Source of the DNA: CAYZXL01 sp964482435
GTDB lineage: Bacteria; Auribacterota; JABMQX01
DNA length: 64,000 bases
Direction of reading: 5' to 3'
Assembly (NCBI GenBank): GCA_964482435.1
Contig: CAYZXL010000013.1
Span: 42,348 to 106,347 of the forward strand
In this document: positions 16,301 through 24,495 of the stretch, one piece after another
How the letters are laid out: each line of letters begins with the position of its first letter
Position numbering within the stretch: the first letter of the stretch is position 1
The notes under the pieces: model-generated
Database searches by the model: none
The model's input: the letters and a program-made list of their open reading frames with translations, nothing else
What the model was told of the DNA's origin: nothing
Translations under genes and position numbers: made by a program

Positions 16301-17286
16301 CGCACGGTCCAGCCGGTGTCCAGCACGTTTCCCGCGGCGTCCAGAAGCGAGACCTCAAGGTCGTATGTGTTTTGAGGCGTGTGGATGTCCCAGAGCTTAT
16401 CGGGCATCCATTCTTGTGTGGACGCGATGCGGCCCTCTTTGAGATCGCTCCCCTGGAATCCCCGGCTCGCAAGTTCCTTGATGCTGCGGCCGTCCTTCGT
16501 GATCCGCGCACGAAAGGCGTACTGTGCATTCGCTGCCAGGCCCTCGAGCGCCACGTCGAACGTGAACTCCTGCGTGCGCACCGACGTGTCCACCCTCACG
16601 TCGGCGATCCGCGGCCCAGGCGGCGTGCTTACTAAGTAAACGTCGCCACACAAACCCCGCCGAGCTACCGAACCCTTGACTTCTCTGGCGGAAGCGGTGT
16701 CGGTGTAGGAGAGCATGACGCCCTTCAGCGGCATGGCTACCACGAGCAAACTGAGCCTGTGGGTGCCGCCAGGATGGCACATCAAGGTGAGATCCACCTC
16801 GCCTCCCGGAAACCGGATTTCGTCCGCCCTCCTGCCATCCACGAATACAGCCGCGTAGGAATTCAGATACTCGATGCAGACGGCAATGCGGCGGCCGGCC
16901 CAATGGCTGGGGATCGTAATCTCCCGCTCGTACCAGGCCGCAGTGATACCGCCCAGCCTCTGATTCCTCCAGCTCGGATGAGCGTAAACCGTCTGGCTCT
17001 CTTTCTGCATGTAATCGGTGATGCCGGGCCAGCACCCTGGGACCTTGAAATAGCCCCAATTCCACGCGGGCGCCTGTTCCGATTGCGCTTCCGCCGGCTG
17101 CCACCGCCAAAGCCCGTTGATGCAGACCCGCTCGCGGACAGGCGTAGTCTCATGATATGCCTTGTTCAGGTCCCACACAGCCTTCACACCCAACGGCAAG
17201 GCCACGGCGGATTGTTCCGCGGCGATTCCCGGGTGCACAGTTGCCTCGACGAACAAAATAACTGTCAGGACCATCAACTTTTTCAT
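13387..17286 (-). CDS. Secreted GH2-like glycoside hydrolase with C-terminal accessory domains
   Basis: Large exported enzyme-like protein (about 1299 residues). The ATG at 17286 is chosen because AAAAGGAGC precedes it and a signal peptide follows at once (MKKLMVLTVILFVEATVHPG, cleaved near residue 23). Domains in order: GH2 sugar-binding jelly roll (about 40-225), Ig-like sandwich (about 225-335), TIM barrel (about 335-700; DFFLNGTRIFLSAVPLDNA at its start), an Ig-like CARDB-type module (about 780-870) and flavodoxin/amidotransferase-like modules to the end. The nucleophile glutamate is present (FTCEYGAPF, Glu555). Where classical GH2 enzymes have the acid/base Asn-Glu (WSLGNE), this one reads MYSMSHNATGY, with Asn463 in the Glu position. 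It may act by another mechanism or not be a hydrolase. It lies 73 bp downstream of a co-directional secreted protein gene. Confidence 0.82.
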   Translation of the reverse strand: MKKLMVLTVILFVEATVHPGIAAEQSAVALPLGVKAVWDLNKAYHETTPVRERVCINGLWRWQPAEAQSEQAPAWNWGYFKVPGCWPGITDYMQKESQTVYAHPSWRNQRLGGITAAWYEREITIPSHWAGRRIAVCIEYLNSYAAVFVDGRRADEIRFPGGEVDLTLMCHPGGTHRLSLLVVAMPLKGVMLSYTDTASAREVKGSVARRGLCGDVYLVSTPPGPRIADVRVDTSVRTQEFTFDVALEGLAANAQYAFRARITKDGRSIKELASRGFQGSDLKEGRIASTQEWMPDKLWDIHTPQNTYDLEVSLLDAAGNVLDTGWTVRFGFRELWIEGRDFFLNGTRIFLSAVPLDNAEVGAAQANYEAARESLERLKSFGINFVYTHNYGCEPGSHLGFEEVLRAADDVGMLVSFSQPHFSHYDWQAPDADENNGYARHAEFYVRAAQNHPSVVMYSMSHNATGYNEDMNPDMIDGIQDARDTWALRNAKQALRAEAIVKHLDPGRIVYHHASGNLGSMHAINFYPNFVPIQEMSDWFEHWAMEGVKPVFTCEYGAPFTWDWTMYRGWYKGQREFGSAMVPWEFCLAEWNAQFFGDQAFQISEPEKANLRWEARQFRAGNLWHRWDYPFAVDSSRFDERYPVFAMYLTDNWRAFRTWGVSAISPWEHEHFWKLRDGVDRSRKQFQVDWENLQRPGFSPDYLEQRYERMDLAFERSDWIATAAAQALIRNNQPLLAYIGGKPARFTSKDHNFYPGETVEKQVIIINNSRETVKCECEWSFGLPQSVVGKNKVTVATGQQERIPLRFELPTTLAPGKYELSMTVTFSNGEPQTDSFSINVMPRPQAPHLVAKVALFDPKGETEKLLNGMDVQYQPVEASTDLSGYDILIVGKAALTVGEPAPDISRVRDGLRVLMFEQTPDVLEKRFGFRVEEYGLRQVFVRVPDHPLLTGITAEHLRDWRGEATILPSRLKYEMRPRYGTTVQWCDIPVTRLWRCGNRGNVASVLIEKPARGDFLPILDGGYSLQYSPLMENREGKGIVIFCQMDVTGRTETEPAAETLARNILQYVSVWKPAPSRNAVYVGDAAGKKHLEFAGVSLGTYEGGKLPADEVLVVGSGGGEKLAGNPAAIADFLKGGGNLLALGLDEQDANGFLPFEVRMRKQEHIASFFEPFGANSLLAGVGPADVHNRDPRELPLVSRGATVIGDGVLARAQNANVVFCQLAPWQFDGSKQSNLKRTYRRASFLVSRLLANMGVAGSTPLLDRFHHPVDAAKSERRWLDGLYLDQPEEWDDPYRFFRW

Positions 17287-17359
17287 GTCTTGCTCCTTTT
17301 CAGCAGTGCTGGAATGCTCCGGCACGCCCTTGCCGGATGAGTCGCCTCATTTGCCACAG

Positions 17360-18742
17360 TCACCTCTTGTCTCTGCGGAACTCGCGAAGGCACTCCTGCG
17401 CGAGAGGGAAGGTCTGGCTCCGGGGCCTCTTGTCCAGGCAGTAGGTGACTACGCCATCGCACTTGCCGTCCTTCCAAGCTTGCAGGGAGACGCGGAGCCA
17501 CTCGGCAATGCGTTCAGGCGTCGCTGGGTCGCCGTGGCGCAGGCGAAACTCGTCTTCGGCGCCCGCCGTCATGGAGACGAAGGGAATGTGAAAACGCCGT
17601 TGGCCCATCTTCGCCTGGCCGCCGAAACCCACCTCGAATGCCCCTTGCCGGGCCACCTCCCACTTCCGCGGCTCGGCCAGGTCGGCTACAGGCCGCAGAT
17701 TCTCCGCGCGCAACTCGCTCAGATGCCAGCGCACGCCGAAGTTGCTCACCCCCTTCTTATCAAGAAGCCGAAACGCCAGCGTGATGTTGGTTTTGCCGCG
17801 CACGTGTGGGGTCACGTCCACAGTGATGTTCCGCCCGGTGAGCGGTCCCCCCGCCACGTCCTCTTCCCACACGACTGTTCCATCCACGAGCAGTTGCTTA
17901 AAGTGGTAGCCGGCGGTTTCCGCCGTGAAATCGTCTCGCTCGCGGAAGTGGAGCACGTATCGGTCGCCGGGCAGCACTTTGGCGGACTGACCGGCCATCA
18001 CGAAATCGCCCGTGCGCGAGGGCGTGCCCCACGGGTAACCGAGTTCGCCAGGCGGAACGACGACCGCGTCGTTAAGAATGGCCCACGTCCACTCGATCTC
18101 GTCGCGGTCCTGCAAATAAGCCACGACCACGCCGTCAATCACCTCGCGGTAGTCCTCCACGAACTTGGCTCGCAGTTCGTTGAGGTACATCAGCGGCAGG
18201 AAGGCCAATCGCGGGTTGATCGGCTTGGACCGCCTCTGAAGGTCACGCAGATAGTCAGGCGTGAAAAACTCGTGGTTGGCATAGAAATCGTCTATCACCC
18301 ACGCTGTCAGGTTGGGGTGGGACAGCGAGAGCCGCGCGATTTCCTCAGCCCAGCGCGGGTAGTCCAGCCGGAACGGCTCCGAATACTGGCTGCCGTACCT
18401 CGGCGGGCTTTCCGACGGGGGCACCAGATAAACCCAGACCTCGATGCCCGCTTGGGCTGCCTTGGGCAGGAACACCTTCAAGTCATCCCAGTCCGTGGCC
18501 GCGTGCCAGACGAGCCAGTAGTACGTGGTGACGCCTAATTCCTTCAGGCGCGTCACCATCGCGTCAGTGTCCACGCGGCCGTCCGCGCGGCGGAGTTCGG
18601 AGTTGTAGTCAGCAAAGTGGCGTGGGAAAAGCCCCTGAGCCAGCGACGGCTTCTCGCCTTGTGGTTCAACTGGCCGGAGCGCGGGGGCGCCCAGCAAGCC
18701 CAGCAGAATCATCGCAGGAAGAAAAGTGGTTCGCATCTGCAT
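17360..18742 (-). CDS. Secreted TIM-barrel-like protein of unknown function
   Basis: A 460-residue exported protein with an N-terminal signal peptide (MRTTFLPAMILLGLLGAPAL). The first half looks like a glycosidase-type barrel: ARRADGRVDTDAMVTRLKELGVTT-type beginning, YWLVWHAATDWDD, AGIEVWVYLVPP, and TAWVIDDFYANHEFF with a pair of acidic residues at a strand end. The second half contains a beta-sandwich (VLPGDRYVLHFRERDDF ... VDGTVVWEEDVAGG ... VDVTPHVRGKTNITLAFRLLD), like a carbohydrate-binding module, and a final helical segment. I do not recognise a named family. It is the first gene of a two-gene unit with the GH2-like enzyme, so a role in the same glycan breakdown is likely. The ribosome site is weak; an alternative ATG lies two codons in. 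Confidence 0.7.
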   Translation of the reverse strand: MQMRTTFLPAMILLGLLGAPALRPVEPQGEKPSLAQGLFPRHFADYNSELRRADGRVDTDAMVTRLKELGVTTYYWLVWHAATDWDDLKVFLPKAAQAGIEVWVYLVPPSESPPRYGSQYSEPFRLDYPRWAEEIARLSLSHPNLTAWVIDDFYANHEFFTPDYLRDLQRRSKPINPRLAFLPLMYLNELRAKFVEDYREVIDGVVVAYLQDRDEIEWTWAILNDAVVVPPGELGYPWGTPSRTGDFVMAGQSAKVLPGDRYVLHFRERDDFTAETAGYHFKQLLVDGTVVWEEDVAGGPLTGRNITVDVTPHVRGKTNITLAFRLLDKKGVSNFGVRWHLSELRAENLRPVADLAEPRKWEVARQGAFEVGFGGQAKMGQRRFHIPFVSMTAGAEDEFRLRHGDPATPERIAEWLRVSLQAWKDGKCDGVVTYCLDKRPRSQTFPLAQECLREFRRDKR

Positions 18743-19363
18743 GGTCAGAAATCCAAGAGGTCCTTCCGGGTTTTCCGCGTTGCTTGCGGAATTTGGGGTC
18801 GCGCGGGCGGTTAGCCCGCGAAAAGCCGGGAAACAATCTAATCAATCTCGCGGACAATTAAAATCACAATTTCGGACTAATGGGTTAGTCAGGGGCGCAC
18901 GGGCGTTGCGGAGGTCCGAAGTTGTCGGTGGCACGGGAGTGCAGCCCTTTTCGAGTGCGGCAGCGGCAGGTGCCGCTTTGTTTCGCCGAAGCGCGGCTTC
19001 GGCGCCCACAGAGTATTCGCCGCGCGGAGCACACAGGACACAAAGGCGGCAACGCCGCAGGGAAACCAGAACTCTCCGCGCTCTCTCTGTGCGCCGTGGT
19101 TACCAGAAAACCGGGAGCTTCCCTCTCTGAGATGCAAGCTGAAGCTGCGCTTCAGCACTCCACAGGCGCAGTCCCGTTTCTCCCCCGCCCATAACTACTA
19201 AGGAGATACCGAGTAATTTTCAATCTTCTTGACATGGGTGGCTGGGCGGCGTAGCTTTTCCGCGTAGGGGGAGCAGCACCCGAAGCGATGTTCCGTCCTC
19301 CCCTCATACGGGGAGCCGGGGTGCGGGCCCCTGCCACTCACTCATGAATGAGGGAGTTCTGCC
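18743..19363. other. Divergent intergenic region with hairpin repeats
   Basis: This 621-bp gap lies between divergent secreted-protein genes. It contains two adjacent perfect hairpins, AGCGGCA-GG-TGCCGCT (18962-18977) and CGCCGAAGC-GCG-GCTTCGGCG (18984-19004). A block follows (CGCGCGGAGCACACAGGACAC and onward to about 19100) resembling the CGCAGAGAACACAGAGG part of the dispersed repeat at 6623. No gene is apparent. Promoters for both flanking genes should be here, but no confident match was found. Confidence 0.55.
18962..19004. repeat. Tandem hairpin (REP-like) element
   Basis: Two perfect stem-loops, 7-bp stem with 2-nt loop and 9-bp stem with 3-nt loop, separated by 6 bases. The arrangement is like bacterial REP sequences. 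It could also act as a bidirectional terminator, but it sits between divergent, not convergent, genes. Confidence 0.6.
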
Positions 19364-21679
19364 GTGGCATTTCGGTTGTGGCGTGCACTCTTTCTTGCAC
19401 TTTGTTGCGGTTTGCCTCTTTTCGTCGGAACATCCCTCGGCACGGAGCCGGTGTTGCCCGTTGGGCCCTCCCCCAGGGCACTGGACGTTCCACACTTTCC
19501 CGATCGTGTGCATGCCTTTGTCTGGCGCAACTGGAACGTCATCGAGGCAGACCGTCTTGCCAGAGTGCTGGATACCTCGCTTGACAACGTGATTGCTGTG
19601 GCCGAGTCCATGGGGCTGCCGCCCCGGCCGCAGGTCTCGCCCGAACACAAGAAGCGCGGCTACATCACTATCGTGCGGCGGAACTGGCATCTTCTGCCTT
19701 ATGACCATCTTCTGGTGTTGCTCGATATGTCAGCCGAACGCCTCGCCTATTGTCTCCGTGAGGACGATTTCCTGTTCATAAAACTTGGATCGCTAAAGCC
19801 GTCGTGCCCGCGGCTGCGTTACTCGCCGCCCTCGGAGTCTGCTCGGAGGCGTGCTGCCGAAATCAAACGTATCGTTGAAGAAAACTTCGGCGAGGACATA
19901 CAAAAAGAAGGCGAGCCTCGATTCGGTTTCGTGCGGAAGCTCACTGAGCCGCTGGGGGAGCATCTGCGACCCCACCTGGAGGGCGGGTCGGTCTTCAGCC
20001 TGCGGTTCATCTACTCCTACTTCGGTTCTTACGGCGACCCCCTGGCAAATCCAGGGTTGGACCCTTATCCCGACGGACTCTTGCAGCGTCTCGCCGACCT
20101 GGGCGTCAATGGCATCTGGTTGCACGCTGTTCTGTACACCCTTGCGCCAAGCGAGACCTTCCCCGAATTCGGCGTCGGCCACGAAATCCGGCTGGCGAAC
20201 CTCCGCGCCCTCGTTCAACGAGCAAAACGCTATGGGGTTGCAGTCTATCTCTACATGAACGAGCCTCGTGCGATGCCTGCGGGCTTTTTCGGAAAGAAGC
20301 CCGATATGAAAGGCGTGCGGGAAGGCGACCACTTTGCCGTGTGCACGTCCTCTCCGGAGGTCAGGGAATGGATTAGTGGCGCACTTTGCCACATTTTCAA
20401 GAATGTCCCCGACCTGGGCGGCGTCTTTACCATCACTGCGTCCGAGAACCTCACCAATTGCGCCTCGCACGGGCGGTCCCAGGAGTGTCCCCGGTGCAAG
20501 GAGCGAAGTCCTGCCGACATTATTGCCGAAGTCAACGCCGCCATCGAAGAGGGCGTCCACCGAGGCAACCCAAAGGCGCACGTCATCGTCTGGGACTGGG
20601 GCTGGAACGATGAATGGGCTTCTGAAGTAATCGGCAGGTTGCCGAAGTCAGTGTGGCTGATGTCGGTCAGCGAATGGTCGCTCCCTATCAAGCGAGGGGG
20701 CGTTGAAACCGCCGTCGGGGAATACTCTCTGTCGGCCGTCGGGCCGGGGCCACGCGCCACAAAGCATTGGAGCCTGGCTAAGCAAGCGGGACTCAGAACC
20801 GTTGCCAAGGTTCAGTTCAACAACACCTGGGAGCTTTCCGCCATCCCGTACTTGCCGGTGATGGACCTTGTCGCCGAGCACTGCAGCAACCTTGCCAGCG
20901 CGGGAGTGGACGGTCTGATGCTGAGCTGGACGCTGGGCGGGTATCCTTCGCCGAACCTGGAGGTCGCTCAACTTTTCAACCAGGCGCCGCTGCCGAAGAG
21001 AGAAGTGGTCCTCGACGCTGTTGCCCGCGAGCGATTCGGCGCCGACGGCGCTCTTCACGCTCGAAAGGCCTGGACGGCTTTCAGCAATGCCTTCAGGGAG
21101 TTTCCGTTCCATGTCGGCGTCCTTTACACGGCTCCGATGCAATACGGCCCATCGAACCTTCTCCACATGACTCCAACCGGATATGCAGCAAGCATGGTCG
21201 GCTTCCCATACGACGACGTGAACGGCTGGCGGGGGCCCTACCCGGCGGACGTCTTCGCTGAGCAATTTGCAAAGGTGGCTTCTGGCTGGAAAGGGGGGCT
21301 TCCCGAGATGGAAGAAGCGGCTCGGAAAGCTCCGCGGGACAAAGCCGCCGACGCACAAGCGGAGTACCGATTTGCCAGAGCGGCACAATTCCACTTCCAA
21401 AGCGTGGTTAATCAGGTCCGCTTCACGGTCGCGCGCAACGCTCTGCTCGACAAGAGTAAGGCCCTTGATGGAGACCAGCGCTCTGCCCTGATCGAGGAGA
21501 TGCGGCAGGCGGCCCAAAACGAAATAGAAGTTGCCCGCGGCTTGTTCACCCTTGCCATGGAGGATTCGCGCATCGGATTCGAAGCTTCAAACCATTACTA
21601 TTACCTGCCCATTGACCTCGTGGAGAAAGTCATCAACTGTCGGTACATCCTGGACTGCCTGTTGCCCGGCATGAAGTAG
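19364..21679 (+). CDS. Secreted large TIM-barrel glycosidase-like protein with N-terminal duplicated helical motif
   Basis: A 771-residue exported protein from a GTG start at 19364 with a GAGGGAG ribosome site. The signal peptide covers about residues 5-27. Residues 50-155 hold two copies of a helical motif, FVWRNWNVIEADRLARVLD and IVRRNWHLLPYDHLLVLLD, each followed by a second helix. A barrel-type region follows (about 180-600): DGLLQRLADLGVNGIWLHAV, RYGVAVYLYMNEPRAMP, GVFTITASENLTNC with a candidate catalytic Glu, VIVWDWGWNDEW and LMLSWTLGGYPSPN. Its style is that of GH20/GH84-like exo-acting glycosidases, but I cannot place it in a numbered family. The C-terminal 170 residues are helical. 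Upstream lies the divergent GH2-like unit and downstream an anion transporter, suggesting a shared glycan or sugar-acid utilisation role. Confidence 0.7.
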   Translation: MAFRLWRALFLALCCGLPLFVGTSLGTEPVLPVGPSPRALDVPHFPDRVHAFVWRNWNVIEADRLARVLDTSLDNVIAVAESMGLPPRPQVSPEHKKRGYITIVRRNWHLLPYDHLLVLLDMSAERLAYCLREDDFLFIKLGSLKPSCPRLRYSPPSESARRRAAEIKRIVEENFGEDIQKEGEPRFGFVRKLTEPLGEHLRPHLEGGSVFSLRFIYSYFGSYGDPLANPGLDPYPDGLLQRLADLGVNGIWLHAVLYTLAPSETFPEFGVGHEIRLANLRALVQRAKRYGVAVYLYMNEPRAMPAGFFGKKPDMKGVREGDHFAVCTSSPEVREWISGALCHIFKNVPDLGGVFTITASENLTNCASHGRSQECPRCKERSPADIIAEVNAAIEEGVHRGNPKAHVIVWDWGWNDEWASEVIGRLPKSVWLMSVSEWSLPIKRGGVETAVGEYSLSAVGPGPRATKHWSLAKQAGLRTVAKVQFNNTWELSAIPYLPVMDLVAEHCSNLASAGVDGLMLSWTLGGYPSPNLEVAQLFNQAPLPKREVVLDAVARERFGADGALHARKAWTAFSNAFREFPFHVGVLYTAPMQYGPSNLLHMTPTGYAASMVGFPYDDVNGWRGPYPADVFAEQFAKVASGWKGGLPEMEEAARKAPRDKAADAQAEYRFARAAQFHFQSVVNQVRFTVARNALLDKSKALDGDQRSALIEEMRQAAQNEIEVARGLFTLAMEDSRIGFEASNHYYYLPIDLVEKVINCRYILDCLLPGMK

Positions 21680-21786
21680 CCCACTGTCGGCTCGGGGGTT
21701 ACTTTCCTGAGCGACAACTGGCCTGCCGCATTCGCTGATATTGTGAACGGCAAGCCGTTCGGGGGGTACATCCTGAGGAGGATTGC

Positions 21787-23313
21787 ATGGGTGAGATGAA
21801 CGACGCCATCGAACGCATTTCAGCCGCCGAAGAGCAGTTTGAGCGACTAAGACGGACTTCAGGGTTCTTTATCGGTCCGTCGGTGTTCCTTATTCTGTTT
21901 TTGATCCCGATGCGAGGGCTGTCGCCTCAGGCTCACACATTAGCAGCGATTCTGGGGCTGGTGGTGGTCTGGTGGATGACCGAACCAATACCCATACCTG
22001 TAACGGCTCTCATTGGCGCCAGTCTGTCAGTGGTCCTCGGGGTCGAAAATGTCAAGAAAGTGTTCGCGCCCTTTGCAGACCCGATTGTGTTTCTATTCAT
22101 CGGGAGTTTCATTCTTGCTCAGGGGATAAGGGTTCATCGCCTGGATAAGAGATTTGCTCTCTCTATTCTTGGCTTACCGTGGGTGGGATGCAGTAGCTCG
22201 AGGGTTCTTTTTGCCTTTGGGTTACTCGCAGTGCTTGTTTCGATGTGGGTGAGTAATACTGCGACAACTGCGATGCTCTTTCCCATCGGCCTGGGTATCC
22301 TCAACGCAATAGCCCACCTTCATTCGAGACATCCATCTGAGTTGAAGTACTCGACCGGGATGATGCTCATGACGGCGTACGGTGCATCGGTCGGCGGGAT
22401 TGGCACGCCAGTGGGAACGCCGCCCAACCTCATCGGGATTGGAATGATTGGGAAACTGTTAGGAATCAGAATATCTTTCTTCCAATGGATGATGCTGGCG
22501 CTGCCTTTGTTAGTGGTGATGTACGGGGGGTTGTTCCTTTTGCTCAACCGTCTCTTTCCTTCGGAGTTCAAACAGCTCGAGGGAGTCGCAGATTACGTGA
22601 CGAGAGAGCGGGCGGCCATGGGGAAAATGTCGAAGGGGGAGAGGAACGTCCTCACAGCCTTTTTGTTCACGGTCTCCCTGTGGGTCCTCCCGGGGATATT
22701 GGCGCTAATCTTCGGGAGCGGTTCACCTCCCTGCGTGTGGTGCGAGTCGCACGTTCCGGAAGGCATAGTCGCAATAGTGGGAGCCTCTCTCCTCTTCTTT
22801 TTGCCTGTGAACCGGAAGGAGCGAATCTTTACCATTTCGTGGAAAGAGGCGGTAGAGATTGACTGGGGGACCATAATTCTTTTCGGTGGTGGTCTATCGC
22901 TCGGCAACCTCATGTTCACCACCGGGCTTGCTGATGCCGTTGGCAAAGGGGTTTTGGAGCTTACGGGCGCCAGGACACTCCTTGCCGTTACCGCGGTTGC
23001 CACAGGACTGGGGATATTGACGAGTGAGCTCACATCGAATACTGCGTCGGCCAACATGGTGATCCCGATAATGATTTCTTTGGCGTTGGCTGCCAGGGTC
23101 AACCCTCTCCCCCCTGCGTTAGGTGCCTGCATTGGCGCAAGCTATGGGTTTATGCTGCCGGTCTCGACCCCACCCAACGCCATCGTCTATGGGTCGGGAC
23201 TTGTGCCCATCACGAAAATGATAAGGTCGGGATTGCTTTTTGACATACTGGGGTTCCTCCTGATTGTCTTTGGAGTCTCTCTCCTCTCTCCGATCATCGG
23301 TTTGTCATCCTGA
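21787..23313 (+). CDS. DASS-family (SLC13-type) anion/dicarboxylate transporter
   Basis: Cytoplasmic-membrane secondary transporter, usually Na+-coupled, for dicarboxylates or related anions. It has 508 residues with about 11-12 hydrophobic segments. Both family SNT signatures are present: VSNTATTAM (Asn157 area) and LTSNTASANMVIPIM (near residue 420). GIGTPVGTPPNLIGIG and the C-terminal MLPVSTPPNAIVYGSG are further hallmarks, as is WWMTEPIPIPVTAL near the N-terminus. The N-terminal 25 residues are cytosolic and acidic. The ATG follows a GAGGATT ribosome-site-like stretch. It may import sugar acids or dicarboxylates released by neighbouring secreted enzymes; the exact substrate cannot be read from sequence. 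Confidence 0.93.
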   Translation: MGEMNDAIERISAAEEQFERLRRTSGFFIGPSVFLILFLIPMRGLSPQAHTLAAILGLVVVWWMTEPIPIPVTALIGASLSVVLGVENVKKVFAPFADPIVFLFIGSFILAQGIRVHRLDKRFALSILGLPWVGCSSSRVLFAFGLLAVLVSMWVSNTATTAMLFPIGLGILNAIAHLHSRHPSELKYSTGMMLMTAYGASVGGIGTPVGTPPNLIGIGMIGKLLGIRISFFQWMMLALPLLVVMYGGLFLLLNRLFPSEFKQLEGVADYVTRERAAMGKMSKGERNVLTAFLFTVSLWVLPGILALIFGSGSPPCVWCESHVPEGIVAIVGASLLFFLPVNRKERIFTISWKEAVEIDWGTIILFGGGLSLGNLMFTTGLADAVGKGVLELTGARTLLAVTAVATGLGILTSELTSNTASANMVIPIMISLALAARVNPLPPALGACIGASYGFMLPVSTPPNAIVYGSGLVPITKMIRSGLLFDILGFLLIVFGVSLLSPIIGLSS

Positions 23314-23673
23314 AAATCCTCCGACTTCCAGACGCCCCGGAGAACCGAAGCGCCACTTACGAGCGCTCCCTGACCTTCAGGGACATTCGGCACAAATTCC
23401 GGAGGACCCTGACAGCATGGCGCCGTCGTCGAGCACAAGGGCGTTTCCGGCACAAAATCAACTGTGCCAGTGAACTTTCCCGAAAAAGACAGGAACTGTG
23501 GAGTACGGCGAGTCACTCCAGGAAATGCGGGCTTTCAAGGTAAAGGAGACTCTGCTGCAGGGTATTTCTTCGGTGTTCCTGATGGGCGCCAGTCCCGTGC
23601 GCGGTATAATGCCGGGCAGATCAGGTGACAAGGAAATTGAAAAAGGTCAACTGGCCCCAACCTGCTCGGAGTC
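23314..23673. other. Intergenic region with weak promoter-like box
   Basis: A 360-bp gap before the methyltransferase gene. A perfect TATAAT lies at 23605-23610 with an extended-type G upstream, but I see no good -35 at the proper distance, so it is only a weak promoter candidate. No gene or repeat recognised. Confidence 0.4.
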
Positions 23674-24339
23674 GTGCACTGGACAATGTTATCAGCAACT
23701 GAGGCGAATCGTCGGTACTTTCGGCAAGCCTATCAGACAGGAGAACATGGGTGGTCGGCGGACAAGCCTTCCCCCTATTCGGTCGGATTTCTGAAACGAT
23801 TGACACGGCTGGTTCCGGGTGGCATGTTGCTGGACGTCGGCTGTGGGGAAGGCCGTCACTCCTTCGCTGCAGCCCGGCTCGGTTTCCGGGTAACAGCCAT
23901 TGATTCCGAGCCTCTGGCGCTGAGGCGTGCACATCAGTATGCGAGGATCAAGCATATCAGGGGAATCCAATTCCGCGAGGCAGATGTTTTTGCCCTTCCA
24001 TTTCCGGATTCGTGCTTTGATGTTCTCCTCGACTACGGCTGCCTTCATCACCAGAGAAAGTCCGATTGGTCGGCTTACAAAGCGAGCCTGTTGCGAGTTC
24101 TGAAGCCGCAAGGTTTTTACGTCCTCTGCGTTTTCAGCCCGAGGTTTCTGTTCTTTCGCGGGACACGGAGGCGTTGGCATATTGCTTATGGGGCCTATCG
24201 GCGGTGCTTGACGAAAATGGATATCATCGGACTATTTGGCCGGGAATTAGAGGTCATCGCAATCACCGAGGAAAAGGGCAAAGGTGGCGGCTTCTGGCAC
24301 GCGCTTATGAAACGTCGTGCTGAGGCCCTTTCGATGTGA
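23674..24339 (+). CDS. Class I SAM-dependent methyltransferase
   Basis: Soluble 221-residue Rossmann-fold methyltransferase. Motif I is clear (GGMLLDVGCGEGRHS, about residues 49-63), followed by an acidic motif II residue in TAIDSEPLAL, motif III-like FREADVFALPFPDSCFDVLLDYG and motif post-III LLRVLKPQGFYVLCVFSP. The N-terminal NRRYFRQAYQTGEHGWSADKPS resembles small-molecule (thiopurine/tellurite-type) methyltransferases. The substrate is unknown. The start at 23674 is GTG; an ATG 12 bases later (MLSATEANRRYF) is equally possible and neither has a strong ribosome site. It appears monocistronic between the transporter and an oxidoreductase. Confidence 0.85.
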   Translation: MHWTMLSATEANRRYFRQAYQTGEHGWSADKPSPYSVGFLKRLTRLVPGGMLLDVGCGEGRHSFAAARLGFRVTAIDSEPLALRRAHQYARIKHIRGIQFREADVFALPFPDSCFDVLLDYGCLHHQRKSDWSAYKASLLRVLKPQGFYVLCVFSPRFLFFRGTRRRWHIAYGAYRRCLTKMDIIGLFGRELEVIAITEEKGKGGGFWHALMKRRAEALSM

Positions 24340-24495
24340 GCTTCTTGGCGAAGCATTCGAGCTGACCTGGTCGGGAAAGGACAAAGGTCATAACGTCTTT
24401 GGGGTGTCATCAATTCTCGCCTGCTCAGTCCTCTGGGTTCTTGTGAGGGGGCCTGCGGGCAGACAATTGCGTCAAGAAAAAGGAGGTGCCATACG

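Noticed and set aside
17162..18538. Long open frame (458 codons) on the plus strand
   Set aside because: Antisense to the well-supported secreted protein 17360-18742 and the start of the GH2-like gene; no motifs.
18929..18944. TGGCACGGGAGTGCAG as a sigma-54 promoter
   Set aside because: Only 9 bases separate GG and GC; sigma-54 promoters need 10. It also sits inside a repeat-rich gap without an activator gene nearby.
23498..23794. Plus-strand 98-codon frame before the methyltransferase
   Set aside because: Overlaps the methyltransferase in another frame, has no ribosome site and low-complexity content.
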